In this document: one piece after another, positions 9,244-18,281 of the stretch | Numbering within the stretch: position 1 is the first letter of the stretch | Layout of the letters: each line of letters begins with the position of its first letter | Source: CAVWDU01 sp963840725 | Lineage (GTDB): Bacteria; Pseudomonadota; Gammaproteobacteria; Pseudomonadales; Halieaceae | NCBI GenBank assembly: GCA_963840725.1 | Contig: CAWIZY010000035.1 | Location: forward strand, 1 to 64,000 | DNA: 64,000 bases | Reading direction: 5' to 3' | Notes under the pieces: generated by a model | Database searches by the model: none | Told to the model about the DNA's origin: nothing | What the model saw: the letters and a program-made list of their open reading frames with translations, nothing else | Position numbers and translations under genes: made by a program

Positions 9244-11212
9244 GCAGCGCACCTCCCGTTGCTGGCGCAGCCAGCGGCACGCGCTGACGCCTGTAGCGAC
9301 GGTCGGCCACCGTGGTGAACCCACCGATGGCCATCATGATTGCGCCCAACCACATCCAGCGGATCATGGGTTTGTAATGCAATCTAATTGCCCAATCTCC
9401 GTCATTACCTATCGGCTCCCCCATCGCTACATACAGATCACGGAACAGTCCCGCATCGATCGCAGCCTCGGTCATTACCGAGCCGCTGGCCAGATAGCGA
9501 CGCTTCTGGGCGGCCATTTCGCTCACCACGGCACCATTGCGTGAGACCAGAAAACGGGCCTCGTCAGCGACATAATTGGGGCCTTCCACGGGCGCCAACT
9601 CGACAAAGCGAAACTCGTAGCCCGCGAGTTCGCGGGTGTCCCCGGGGCGCATCTTCAGATCATGTTCGATGCTGTACTGGCTGGTGACCACCACGCCTAT
9701 AATGCACGCCGCAAAGCCCAGATGGGCGACAAACATCCCGCAATAGCTTGGTGTCAGGCGTCGCAGGCCGCGGGCCATACCGGCAGCACCGCGCACCCGG
9801 TGCCAGAGATCCCGCAGCAGGCCAAACAGCAACCAACCGGCGAGTAACACCGCCAGCGCCACCCATACGTTGTAGTCACCGTGCAGAAGCGGCAAAGTGA
9901 CAGCGCAGAGCACAGCCGCGATACCGGGAAGCAGTAACTCGGCCCGCCAGCGAGCCACCGAGTCGCCTTTCCAGCGGGATATCGGCCCAAATCCCATAAA
10001 GGGCACCAGCAGGGCCATCAGCGGCACAAACACCGCGTTGAAATAGGGCGGGCCCACGGAATACTTGCCGCCGCCCAGGGCATCAACAATGAGCGGGAAC
10101 AGGGTGCCGAACAGCACCGTCAGCGTCGACACCAGGAACACCACATTGTTGAACAGCAGCAGTGACTCACGGGCCACCCAGGAAAAACTGACCCGACTGC
10201 TCACCGCCGGCGCCCGGAGGGCGTAAAGCGTTAAAGAGCCACCCACCACAAGTGCAAGAAAAATCAGGATGAAGAGTCCTCGCTCAGGATCGGTCGCAAA
10301 GGCGTGCACCGAAGTGAGCACCCCGGAGCGCACCAGAAAGGTACCGAGCAAGCTCAGGGAAAAGGTAAAAATCGCCAACAACACGGTCCAGCTCTTGAAC
10401 AAGCCACGCTTTTCAGTGACTGCTAAAGAATGCAGCAGCGCCGTCCCGGCCAACCAGGGCATGAACGAGGCATTTTCCACGGGATCCCAGAACCACCAGC
10501 CGCCCCAACCGAGTTCGTAATAGGCCCACCAACTCCCGAGCATGATCCCCAGGCTGAGAAACGCCCAGGCCGCATTGGTCCAGGGGCGGGACCAGCGCGC
10601 CCAGCTCGCGTCCAGGCGACCACCCAGCAGCGCCGCGATAGCAAAAGCAAACGCCACCGAGAATCCGACGTAACCCATGTAGAGCAAAGGCGGATGTATG
10701 ATCAGCCCGAAATCCTGCAACAACGGATTCAGATCGCTGCCGTCGGCGGGGATACCGGGCAGCAGGCGCTCAAACGCGTTTGAGGTGAACAGGGAGAAAG
10801 ACAGGAAACCGACGGCAATGGCGCCCATAACCGCCAACACCCTTGCCAGCACAGCAAGCGGCAGCTGGGCGCTGAATATGGCTACAGCCGCCCCCCAGAG
10901 TGACAGGATCAGCACCCACAGCAGCAAAGAGCCCTCGTGATTGCCCCACACAGCAGAAAACTTGTAGATCGGCGGTAACAGGCTGTTGCTATTGCTCGCA
11001 ACGACCTTGACTGAAAAATCATCCTGCAAAAAAGCTACCGCCAGACAGGCAAAGCTGATTGCGACAAAAACCAGCATGCCCAGGGCGAGGCTCGGCGCCA
11101 GGGACATGGCCCGCAGATTGCCGCGCCAGGCGCCCCACAAAGGAACGGTCGCCAGCAGCAACGCCAGACACAGCGCAATGATCAGGGAAAAGTGACCGAG
11201 TTCTGGTATCAC
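9233..11212 (-). CDS. ccmF: Heme lyase CcmF
   Basis: Large polytopic subunit that ligates heme to apocytochrome c. 659 residues and many membrane helices. The tryptophan-rich WWD heme-binding segment is present (GGWWFWDPVENASFMPWL, about residues 230-250), as are histidines in helices facing the periplasm, such as LIIHPPLLYMGYVGFSVAFA. A periplasmic domain near the C-terminus precedes the last helix (MWLGAIMMAIGGFTTVADRRYR). It begins with GTG, overlapping the ccmE stop (GTGA). Length and motifs are normal for the family. Confidence 0.95.
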   Translation of the reverse strand: MIPELGHFSLIIALCLALLLATVPLWGAWRGNLRAMSLAPSLALGMLVFVAISFACLAVAFLQDDFSVKVVASNSNSLLPPIYKFSAVWGNHEGSLLLWVLILSLWGAAVAIFSAQLPLAVLARVLAVMGAIAVGFLSFSLFTSNAFERLLPGIPADGSDLNPLLQDFGLIIHPPLLYMGYVGFSVAFAFAIAALLGGRLDASWARWSRPWTNAAWAFLSLGIMLGSWWAYYELGWGGWWFWDPVENASFMPWLAGTALLHSLAVTEKRGLFKSWTVLLAIFTFSLSLLGTFLVRSGVLTSVHAFATDPERGLFILIFLALVVGGSLTLYALRAPAVSSRVSFSWVARESLLLFNNVVFLVSTLTVLFGTLFPLIVDALGGGKYSVGPPYFNAVFVPLMALLVPFMGFGPISRWKGDSVARWRAELLLPGIAAVLCAVTLPLLHGDYNVWVALAVLLAGWLLFGLLRDLWHRVRGAAGMARGLRRLTPSYCGMFVAHLGFAACIIGVVVTSQYSIEHDLKMRPGDTRELAGYEFRFVELAPVEGPNYVADEARFLVSRNGAVVSEMAAQKRRYLASGSVMTEAAIDAGLFRDLYVAMGEPIGNDGDWAIRLHYKPMIRWMWLGAIMMAIGGFTTVADRRYRRQRVPLAAPATGGALHGT

Positions 11213-11658
11213 AGTTTGGCTCCTGTCGAAGTATGGCCCGAAGCCTCCAGCGCCTCGGCCACCTCAGGCGGCATGTAATTTTCGTCGTGCTTGGCGAGCA
11301 CCTCGGAGGCGATTAGAACGCCCTCGGCATTGAGTTCACCGGAAGCTACCGCTCCCTGCCCTTCGCCAAACAGGTCCGGCAAAATACCCTCATATTCAAC
11401 GGTGACCGCCGCCTCAAAGTCGGTAACGTCAAAACTGACTTGCAAACTATCGGCACTGCGCTGCACGCTCCCCTCGACCACCATGCCGCCTACCCGGATA
11501 GGCTGCCCGACCGGCGCCTCACCCGCTGCAACCTGAGCCGGAGGGAAGAACAGGTTGATATTGCCCCGCAGGGCGTAGGCCACCAAACCAACCGCGGCAC
11601 TGGAAAACAAAACCACGAACAAGACCAGAAAAAGCCGCTGCTTACGAACGGGATGCAT
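11209..11658 (-). CDS. ccmE: Heme chaperone CcmE
   Basis: Periplasmic chaperone that receives heme from CcmC and hands it to CcmF. 149 residues with an N-terminal membrane anchor (LFLVLFVVLFSSAAVGLVAYAL), an OB-fold beta barrel, and the heme-binding motif VLAKHDENYMPPE, whose His binds heme covalently and is followed by the conserved Tyr. Its start overlaps the ccmD stop by one base (TAATG). Confidence 0.95.
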   Translation of the reverse strand: MHPVRKQRLFLVLFVVLFSSAAVGLVAYALRGNINLFFPPAQVAAGEAPVGQPIRVGGMVVEGSVQRSADSLQVSFDVTDFEAAVTVEYEGILPDLFGEGQGAVASGELNAEGVLIASEVLAKHDENYMPPEVAEALEASGHTSTGAKL

Positions 11659-11855
11659 TAATTGCCCTCTGTCAGTCCGCCGGTGGGCGGCTGCCGCTTG
11701 AGCTCGCCGGCCAGCTGTTTGAGAAATCGGTTCTGCCTGCGCAGTGGCACTGCCAGCAGCGCAACCAGCACGACAAGAGTAATACCATACGCCGCCCAGA
11801 CGTAGCCACCATGGCCATTCATCTGCAGTGCAGCGCCGAGGCTGTCAAAGTACAT
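11658..11855 (-). CDS. ccmD: Heme exporter subunit CcmD
   Basis: Small membrane protein (65 residues) that helps release holo-CcmE from CcmABC. It shows the family pattern: a short N-terminal stretch with the MNGHGGYVWAAYG segment, one membrane helix (ITLVVLVALLAVPL) and a basic tail. The start and stop codons overlap ccmC and ccmE respectively (TAATG at both ends). Confidence 0.9.
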   Translation of the reverse strand: MYFDSLGAALQMNGHGGYVWAAYGITLVVLVALLAVPLRRQNRFLKQLAGELKRQPPTGGLTEGN

Positions 11856-12601
11856 TATACCGCCTTGCCGTCGGCTGCCATGGTGCGCACCCAGCGGGTA
11901 CGCGATTCGCGCTGCAGGATCTCCGCTCGCATGTTCAGCAGCAGGCAGCAGGTGAACAGCGCGTAAAATGCGCTGATCATCAGCAACAGCGGGTAGAGCA
12001 TACTGGGATCGATCGTCGAGTCGCCGGTGAACTTGATGGAGGCCGGCTGATGCAGGCTATACCACCAGTCGACAGACTTATAGATAATCGGAATATTCAC
12101 CATACCCACCAGACTCAACACGGCACAGGCTTTCGCGGCGGCTTCCTTGTTGTCATACGCCTCGTACAAGGCGATAACGCCAAGGTAGAGAAATAACAGG
12201 ATGAGCATAGAGGTGATTCGCGCGTCCCACACCCACCAGGTGCCCCAGGTGGGCTTACCCCAGATGGCGCCGGTGACCAGAGCAATAAACGTCAATGCCG
12301 CCCCCACCGGCGCGCAGGACTTCATCGCTATATCTGCCATTTTCATGCGCCATATCAAGCTCACCGCCCCGGCAATAGCCATCACATAATACCCTGCCAG
12401 AGCCACCACCGCGGCCGGCACGTGGATGTAGATAATTCGGTAACTGTTTCCCTGCCGAAAATCAGGGGGTGTGAACAGCAGGCCCCACACCAGACCAATA
12501 GCCAGTGCAATCAGCGTGAGCGGCAATAACCAACGCAAAATAGCTCCGGAAATCCTGTAGAGCCAGGGCGGCGAGCCGAGTTTATGAAAGAGAGACCACA
12601 T
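11855..12601 (-). CDS. ccmC: Heme transporter subunit CcmC
   Basis: Integral membrane subunit of the CcmABCD complex that presents heme to CcmE. 248 residues and six predicted membrane helices. The WWD domain TWGTWWVWDARITSMLILL is near residues 115-135, flanked by conserved histidines (YIHVPAAVVALAGYY and the SVDWWYSLHQPASI loop). A 78-nt gap separates it from ccmB, the longest gap in the operon. Confidence 0.94.
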   Translation of the reverse strand: MWSLFHKLGSPPWLYRISGAILRWLLPLTLIALAIGLVWGLLFTPPDFRQGNSYRIIYIHVPAAVVALAGYYVMAIAGAVSLIWRMKMADIAMKSCAPVGAALTFIALVTGAIWGKPTWGTWWVWDARITSMLILLFLYLGVIALYEAYDNKEAAAKACAVLSLVGMVNIPIIYKSVDWWYSLHQPASIKFTGDSTIDPSMLYPLLLMISAFYALFTCCLLLNMRAEILQRESRTRWVRTMAADGKAV

Positions 12602-12679
12602 GTCGCCGGCAATTATACAGAGGGGCCAAGCAGGAACAACTTAAACCGGCCACCGTACCCAATCGCATGGGGACAGAGT

Positions 12680-13366
12680 TCAGGCATCTACGCTAATGCG
12701 CAAGCCAGCAGCAATCGCCAGGGGTGCAAGCGCGACAGCCAGACAAAGCATGGCCGCCAGAATGGCCAGATAGGGACCGCTGTCAGAACCGCGAACTGCG
12801 GCCTGCACGGACGCGCTGCCAAAGATCAGCACCGGCATGTAAAGCGGCAGTATCAAAAGTGAAATCAGCATGCCGCCGCGCTTGAGCCCCACGGTCAGCG
12901 CGGCCCCGATGGCGCCAACGAGACTGAGTACCGCAGAGCCCAGCAGCAGGCTTGTGGCCAGGGTGCCGATCGCGCCAGGAGGCAAGTTGAGCATCAGTGC
13001 AAAGACAGGCGAAATCAGCGCCAGCAACAGGCCGGTGACCAGCCAATGCGCCAGGGTATAAGCCAGCACTGAGAGATACAGGGGTTGCGGGGAGAGCAGC
13101 AATTGCTCCAGGCTGCCGTCGTCGAAATCGCTGCGAAACACCGCATCAGAGGTCAGCAGGTTGGACAGTAAAGCGACAATCCACAGAATACCCGGAGCGA
13201 ATTCCGCGAGCCGGTCGGGCGCCGGGCCCAGCCCCAGGGGGAAAAGCGCGACGACCATAGCGAAAAACAGCAGCGGGTTTCCGATCTCTATCGGCCGGCG
13301 CACAGCCAGCACCAGTTGCCTTTTTAGCAAACGCGCGCAAAAGGCCAGATTGCCCGGCTGAGTCAA
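12680..13366 (-). CDS. ccmB: Heme exporter permease CcmB
   Basis: Permease partner of CcmA, needed to release holo-CcmE. 228 residues and six membrane helices, with the conserved N-terminal cytoplasmic stretch containing RPIEIGNPLLFFAMVVALFP and the FRSDFDDGSLEQLLLSP loop that is diagnostic of the family. It overlaps the end of ccmA by 4 nt (ATGA). Confidence 0.94.
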   Translation of the reverse strand: MTQPGNLAFCARLLKRQLVLAVRRPIEIGNPLLFFAMVVALFPLGLGPAPDRLAEFAPGILWIVALLSNLLTSDAVFRSDFDDGSLEQLLLSPQPLYLSVLAYTLAHWLVTGLLLALISPVFALMLNLPPGAIGTLATSLLLGSAVLSLVGAIGAALTVGLKRGGMLISLLILPLYMPVLIFGSASVQAAVRGSDSGPYLAILAAMLCLAVALAPLAIAAGLRISVDA

Positions 13367-14001
13367 GCGAGCAAACCCCGGGCCAGATCGAGCTGATGCA
13401 GGGGGTAGTCCACCCGCAAGGGCTGATGCGAGGTCATGATGACAGCGCCGTTGCTTCTCGCATGCTCGACCAGCAGGGATTCCAGAGCCGCCACGCCGTC
13501 CTTGTCAATCGCAGTGAACGGTTCGTCCAGCAACCACAGGGGGCTGTCGACGAGATACAGGCGAGCCAGATTGACCCGGCGGTGCTGCCCGGCGGACAGG
13601 GCATGAGCGGGAACGTCTTCGTATCCGTAGAGCCCGACCCGGGCCAGAGCCGCTTCGATTCGTTCATCGCTATAAGAGCCACTGCCGGAGACATGCCAGG
13701 CCAGGTTTTCTCGGGTGGTCAGCAACCCTTTGACCGCCGGTTGGTGGCCCAGATAAACCAATGGTACAGAGCAACTGACTCGCCCGCTGAAGCCATAACG
13801 GGACAGTCCGGCAAGAATTCGCAGCAAGCTGGTTTTGCCGGCGCCGTTTGCCCCGCCAATCTGCACCAACTGACCGGGCAATATCTCAAAAGACAGCCCC
13901 TCGAACAATAGGCGGCCGCCCCGCTCCAGAAACAGTGCATCCGCCGTCAACAGAGGGCCACCGCCCTCTCCATCGCCCGGGTCAAGCGGATTTACCGACA
14001 C
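13363..14001 (-). CDS. ccmA: Heme exporter ATP-binding protein CcmA
   Basis: ABC ATPase of the CcmABCD complex. 212 residues with Walker A (GGANGAGKTSLL), a signature in the LSAGQHRR form typical of CcmA, Walker B (PLWLLDEPFTAID) and the switch His (VIMTSHQPL). The start is GTG at 14001, overlapping the ttcA stop by one base (TAGTG), so ttcA and the ccm genes are probably co-transcribed. Confidence 0.94.
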   Translation of the reverse strand: MSVNPLDPGDGEGGGPLLTADALFLERGGRLLFEGLSFEILPGQLVQIGGANGAGKTSLLRILAGLSRYGFSGRVSCSVPLVYLGHQPAVKGLLTTRENLAWHVSGSGSYSDERIEAALARVGLYGYEDVPAHALSAGQHRRVNLARLYLVDSPLWLLDEPFTAIDKDGVAALESLLVEHARSNGAVIMTSHQPLRVDYPLHQLDLARGLLA

Positions 14002-14864
14002 TAGAGGTTGACGACCTGAATACCGGGAATATGCAGATCCGTATCAACCGCAATGCTCAGTGAGGCAAAATCGAACAGGTCGGAGTCTGCCAGCTGCGAA
14101 GGTGCGACATTGCGAATGCTACGAAAGATGGTCTCGGTACGGCCCGGATACTGTCGCTCCCAGTCCGCCAGCATAGTCTTTATTTGCACGCGCTGCAGGT
14201 TTTCCTGTGATCCGCACAAATTGCAGGGAATGATGGGAAACGCCTTGTATTGCGCATAACGGGCCAGGTCGTTTTCACGGCAGTACACCATGGGCCTGAT
14301 TACCACGTTTCTGCCATCGTCGCTAAGTAATTTAGGCGGCATGGATTTTAGACTGCCCTGGAAAAACATATTCAAAAACAGCGTCTCTACCAGGTCGTCC
14401 CGGTGATGACCAAGCGCGATTTTAGTGGCCCCAATCTCCTGGGCAAAACCATACAGATTGCCCCGCCTGAGCCGGGAGCAGAGGCCGCAAGTTGTTTTCC
14501 CCTCGGGAATCAGCTCCTTGACGATGCTGTAGGTGTCCCGCTCCAGCACGTAGTAGGGGACCCCCAGTGCCTCCAGGTAATCAGGTAGCACCTGCTCGGG
14601 AAATCCGGGCTGCTTCTGATCCAGGTTTACCGCAATCAACTCAAATTCTATCGGCGCATTACGCTGCAAATTGAGCAGAATATCGAGCATACCGTAGGAG
14701 TCTTTTCCGCCGGAAACACACACCATCACACGATCACCCGCCTCGATCATTGCATAGTCAATAATCGCGTGCCCCGCGTTGCGGCGCAGCCGCTTTTGCA
14801 GCTTGTTAAACTCTGTTTTTTCCCTGCGGGATAGTTCGTTCACCTGGCGGCCTGTATTGTGCAT
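14001..14864 (-). CDS. ttcA: tRNA 2-thiocytidine biosynthesis protein TtcA
   Basis: ATP-dependent enzyme that thiolates cytidine 32 of some tRNAs using an iron-sulfur cluster. 287 residues with the PP-loop SGGKDSYGML (around residue 60), the CGLCSRLRRG CXXC pair and a further cysteine pair in IPCNLCGSQENLQR. The ATG at 14864 matches the usual N-terminus. An ATG at 14876 is possible; still longer readings add non-homologous sequence. First gene of the ttcA-ccm transcript, divergent from malate dehydrogenase with about 175 nt between. Confidence 0.94.
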   Translation of the reverse strand: MHNTGRQVNELSRREKTEFNKLQKRLRRNAGHAIIDYAMIEAGDRVMVCVSGGKDSYGMLDILLNLQRNAPIEFELIAVNLDQKQPGFPEQVLPDYLEALGVPYYVLERDTYSIVKELIPEGKTTCGLCSRLRRGNLYGFAQEIGATKIALGHHRDDLVETLFLNMFFQGSLKSMPPKLLSDDGRNVVIRPMVYCRENDLARYAQYKAFPIIPCNLCGSQENLQRVQIKTMLADWERQYPGRTETIFRSIRNVAPSQLADSDLFDFASLSIAVDTDLHIPGIQVVNL

Positions 14865-15040
14865 CCGGGCGCGCATTTTACAGCTCCGGACCAGCAGCAG
14901 TCCAGCCGCGCAGGGCCTGCTGCTGCACCAGGCGAAGGAGACAGCTGCAGCTTTGCCAGCGCTTGTCTTTTCAGCCGTTTGGCACCACAATGTCCGCCCC
15001 GAAAACGACCGACTTTATCCCTCACAAGGAACTTGATCCC

Positions 15041-16021
15041 ATGAAAGACGCTGTTCGTGTGACTGTTACCGGTGCGGCGGGCCAAATTGGCTACGCGCTG
15101 CTGTTTCGTATCGCCTCCGGGGCCATGCTGGGTGACGACCAGCCCGTGATACTACAACTGCTGGACATTACCCCCGCCATGGAGGCACTGGAAGGTGTCC
15201 GCATGGAGCTGGATGACTGCGCGTTTCCGCTGTTGGCCGGCGTCACCTGTACCGACGATGCCAACGTGGCGTTCAAGGACGCCGACTACGCCCTGCTGGT
15301 AGGGGCGCGTCCGCGCGGCCCCGGCATGGAGCGCAAGGACCTGCTGGAAGCGAACGCGGCCATCTTCTCCGTTCAGGGCAAGGCCATCAATGACAATGCC
15401 AGCAGCGACATCAAAGTGCTGGTCGTGGGCAACCCCGCCAACACCAACGCGCTGATCACCCAGCGCAACGCCCCGAAGATCAATCCGCGCAATTTCACCG
15501 CCATGACGCGCCTGGACCATAATCGGGCGATGAGCCAGATTGCCGCCAAAACCGGTAAGACGGTCAACGATGTGACCCGAATGACCATCTGGGGCAACCA
15601 CTCCGCCACCCAGTATCCCGACCTCTTCAACGCCCGGGTTGCCGGCACCCCCGCCGCTGACTTGATCGAGCAGAGCTGGTATGAAGAAGCGTTTATCCCG
15701 ACAGTGCAGCAGCGCGGTGCAGCCATTATCAAGGCCAGAGGCGCTTCTTCTGCGGCTTCTGCGGCCAACGCGGCCATCGATCACATGCGCAGCTGGGCGC
15801 TGGGCACCAAGGGGGACGACTGGGTCTCCATGGCGGTGCACTCCGATGGCTCATACGGTATCGCTGAAGGACTCATCTACTCCTTCCCCTGTCGCTGTGC
15901 CAACGGCGACTGGGAAATTGTTCAGGGCGTAGAGGTGGGTGAGTTCAGTCAAACCAAGATGAAGGCCACCGAGCAGGAGCTTGCCGAAGAGCGCGATGCG
16001 GTACAACACCTGTTGCCGTAA
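15041..16021 (+). CDS. mdh: Malate dehydrogenase, NAD-dependent
   Basis: Interconverts malate and oxaloacetate in the TCA cycle. 326 residues: N-terminal Rossmann fold (VTGAAGQIGYALL), active-site Arg loop (GARPRGPGMERKDLL), the LDHNRA segment and the catalytic His in WGNHSATQYPDLF. This is the cytosolic-MDH-like type 2 form rather than the E. coli type. The ATG at 15041 has AAGGAA about 10 nt upstream; earlier in-frame starts add unrelated sequence. It is the only gene in its transcript as far as can be seen. Confidence 0.95.
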   Translation: MKDAVRVTVTGAAGQIGYALLFRIASGAMLGDDQPVILQLLDITPAMEALEGVRMELDDCAFPLLAGVTCTDDANVAFKDADYALLVGARPRGPGMERKDLLEANAAIFSVQGKAINDNASSDIKVLVVGNPANTNALITQRNAPKINPRNFTAMTRLDHNRAMSQIAAKTGKTVNDVTRMTIWGNHSATQYPDLFNARVAGTPAADLIEQSWYEEAFIPTVQQRGAAIIKARGASSAASAANAAIDHMRSWALGTKGDDWVSMAVHSDGSYGIAEGLIYSFPCRCANGDWEIVQGVEVGEFSQTKMKATEQELAEERDAVQHLLP

Positions 16022-16117
16022 AGCCTCGCGTGCTCCCGGTTATCACTCGATTGCCGGGGGCGCCGCTCAATTGCCCCTCCGATCCCTGCCGGCCGGCACA
16101 CCTGAAGAAATGATTAC

Positions 16118-16738
16118 GTGACCCCCAAAAGCTATCACCACGGCAACCTGCGCGCTGAATTACTGGATACCGCCATTCAGCAGCTGGATGACCAGGGCGC
16201 TGAGGACCTCAGCCTGCGCGCTCTGGCGCGGTCCCTGGGCGTGTCGCAGACCGCACCTTACCGGCACTTTGCGGATAAGAACGAACTCCTGGCCGCTATG
16301 GCGACCTTCGGCTATCGCGGCTTGTTGTCAGCCCTGCAGCAGGCGGGAGCGGCCGCTGACGAATGCCCCCGAGAGCAGCTGATCGCATTCGCTCATGCCT
16401 ACGTTACCTACGCGGCTGAAAACCCGCGTCTATTCAAACTGATGTTCGGCCCCAGTGTACAGCCCGTTGGGCGCTACCCGGAACTGCGCATTGCGAGTCG
16501 TGAGACCCTGCAATTGGTGCAACAGATTTTGCGCCGCGGCATTGACCTCGGTCAGTTCAAACCCGCCGAAGACCTGGCCTACCTCGCCAATGCGGCCTGG
16601 GCCGGTATTCATGGTCTCGCAACGCTGCGGGTAGACGCACCTGAACTGTTCCAACGCTACATTGATCTGCAGCGTCAGGTGGATCTGGGTGTGGTGACTT
16701 TTCTCAACGGTATCAGCACATCCCCAAGCCACGACTAG
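16118..16738 (+). CDS. TetR-family transcriptional regulator with WHG-type C-terminal domain
   Basis: About 206 residues from a GTG start. The N-terminal TetR helix-turn-helix is clear (AEDLSLRALARSLGVSQTAPYRHFADKNELLAAMA). The C-terminal half has the WAGIHGLATLR segment of the TetR_C_33 (WHG) ligand-binding group. It lies between mdh and the amidohydrolase pair. A 10-bp inverted repeat just after its stop could be an operator or a weak terminator. Effector and targets unknown; the nearest candidates are itself and the amidohydrolases. Confidence 0.85.
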   Translation: MTPKSYHHGNLRAELLDTAIQQLDDQGAEDLSLRALARSLGVSQTAPYRHFADKNELLAAMATFGYRGLLSALQQAGAAADECPREQLIAFAHAYVTYAAENPRLFKLMFGPSVQPVGRYPELRIASRETLQLVQQILRRGIDLGQFKPAEDLAYLANAAWAGIHGLATLRVDAPELFQRYIDLQRQVDLGVVTFLNGISTSPSHD

Positions 16739-16740
16739 TG

Positions 16741-16785
16741 CACCTCTGAACAATGGCAATGCGCCCGGGCCGTTATTCAGAGGTG
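16741..16785. repeat. Inverted repeat between the TetR gene and the amidohydrolases
   Basis: CACCTCTGAA (16741-16750) and its exact complement TTCAGAGGTG (16776-16785) bracket a 25-nt GC-rich loop. No T-run follows, so it is not a textbook terminator; it could be a protein-binding site. About 120 nt of otherwise plain sequence follows before the next gene. Confidence 0.55.
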
Positions 16786-16904
16786 ACCTGGACCAGCCTC
16801 GGTCAATATGACTGTTTCGACCCGGTCACACCCGCTCACTCTAGTGCTGGCAGATAAGGTGGCAACAAGTTAGTCTTAGCTACAGTCACAACACCACGAC
16901 AAGA

Positions 16905-18281
16905 GTGAGCCCATTTCGCATGATCAGGATGTTACTCGTGCTCGCGGGCGCCGGTCTGACGACCCTCGCCCTCACGCCGCAGGCCTCCCCCTACCCGTCT
17001 ACTTACAAGCCGCTTGCCTCTGTGCCGACCGTCATTCACAACGCCACCGTACTAACCGGCACCGGTGAACAGCTCGAAAAAACCTCCCTGCTTATGGCCG
17101 GCGGCAAGATCGTGTTTCTGGGTGCGGGAGAAGTGCCTGCAGATGCCCGTGTCATTGATGCCGCAGGTCGCTGGCTGACGCCCGGGCTGATCGATGTGCA
17201 TTCGCACCTAGGAGTCTACCCCAGCCCGGACGTGGACGCCCATCAGGATGCCAATGAAATGTCCGGTCCAGTGCAGGCCAATGTGTGGATAGAACACAGC
17301 ATCTGGCCGCAGGATCCGGGGTTTTCGCGCGCCCTGGCCGCGGGGGTGACGACGCTGCAGATACTGCCCGGTTCCGGAAACCTGTTTGGCGGTCGTGCGG
17401 TCACGCTGAAAAACATCGCCAGCACCAGCTACCAGGGCATGAAGTTTCCCGACGCGCCCCAGGGACTGAAAATGGCCTGTGGCGAGAACCCGAAGCTCTG
17501 GTATGGCGGCAAGGATAAAACGCCGGGCACCCGCATGGCCAATGTTGCGGGCTATCGCGCTCAGTGGGTTGAGGCGAGAAAATACATCGATGACTGGGAG
17601 CGCTACGAAAGCGACCGTGACGCAGGCAAGGCAGATGTCACTGCGCCCGAACATGACCTGCGGCTGGATACGCTTGCCGCCGTGCTCGAGGGTGAAATAC
17701 TCGTGCACATGCACTGTTATCGAGCCGACGAGATGTTAACCGTGCTGGATATGGCGGATGAGTTCAACTACCAGGTCGGCACCTTTCATCACGCCGTAGA
17801 GGCCTATAAGATCGCTGACACCCTGGCAGATCGAGGCGTTTGCGGCGCCCTTTGGGCCGACTGGTGGGGCTTCAAAATGGAGGCCTATGACGGGATTCAG
17901 GAAAACCTCGCCATCGTCGATCGGCCCGAGAACAGCTGTGCGGTGGTGCACTCGGATTCAGCAGAGGGCATTCAGAGGCTCAATCAGGAGGCGGCTAAGG
18001 CCATGGCGCGCGGACAGCATGCCGGACTGGATTTATCCCCCGCTCGTGCGATCCGCTGGCTCACGGAAAACGCCGCACGCTCTCTGGGCATCCTTGAGCA
18101 GACCGGCACGTTGGAGCCCGGGAAGATGGCCGACGTGGTGTTGTGGAATTCGAATCCCTTCAGCGTTTACGCCAGGCCGGACCAAGTCTTCATAGACGGC
18201 GCACTGGTTTACGACCGCGCCGACCCCGCGCACCAGCCCTTGTCCGATTTCGAGCTGGGCCAGAATCTGGAGGCCCCATGA
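16905..18281 (+). CDS. Exported imidazolonepropionase-like amidohydrolase, metal site intact
   Basis: Metal-dependent hydrolase of unknown substrate. About 458 residues: signal peptide (MLLVLAGAGLTTLALTPQA), N-terminal beta sandwich, then a TIM barrel. The metal motif HSH is at residues 99-101 (GLIDVHSHLG), and further candidate ligands are in LVHMHCYRADEM, GTFHHAVEAY and VVHSDSAEG. The C-terminal sandwich carries the usual GTLEPGKMADVVLW. The start is GTG at 16905; ATG at 16920 is an equally good alternative directly before the signal peptide. It overlaps the next gene by 4 nt (ATGA), so the two are co-translated. Confidence 0.85.
   Translation: MSPFRMIRMLLVLAGAGLTTLALTPQASPYPSTYKPLASVPTVIHNATVLTGTGEQLEKTSLLMAGGKIVFLGAGEVPADARVIDAAGRWLTPGLIDVHSHLGVYPSPDVDAHQDANEMSGPVQANVWIEHSIWPQDPGFSRALAAGVTTLQILPGSGNLFGGRAVTLKNIASTSYQGMKFPDAPQGLKMACGENPKLWYGGKDKTPGTRMANVAGYRAQWVEARKYIDDWERYESDRDAGKADVTAPEHDLRLDTLAAVLEGEILVHMHCYRADEMLTVLDMADEFNYQVGTFHHAVEAYKIADTLADRGVCGALWADWWGFKMEAYDGIQENLAIVDRPENSCAVVHSDSAEGIQRLNQEAAKAMARGQHAGLDLSPARAIRWLTENAARSLGILEQTGTLEPGKMADVVLWNSNPFSVYARPDQVFIDGALVYDRADPAHQPLSDFELGQNLEAP

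Noticed and set aside
15152..15841. Minus-strand frame opposite malate dehydrogenase
   Set aside because: The plus-strand product is unmistakable and the antisense product has no recognisable feature.
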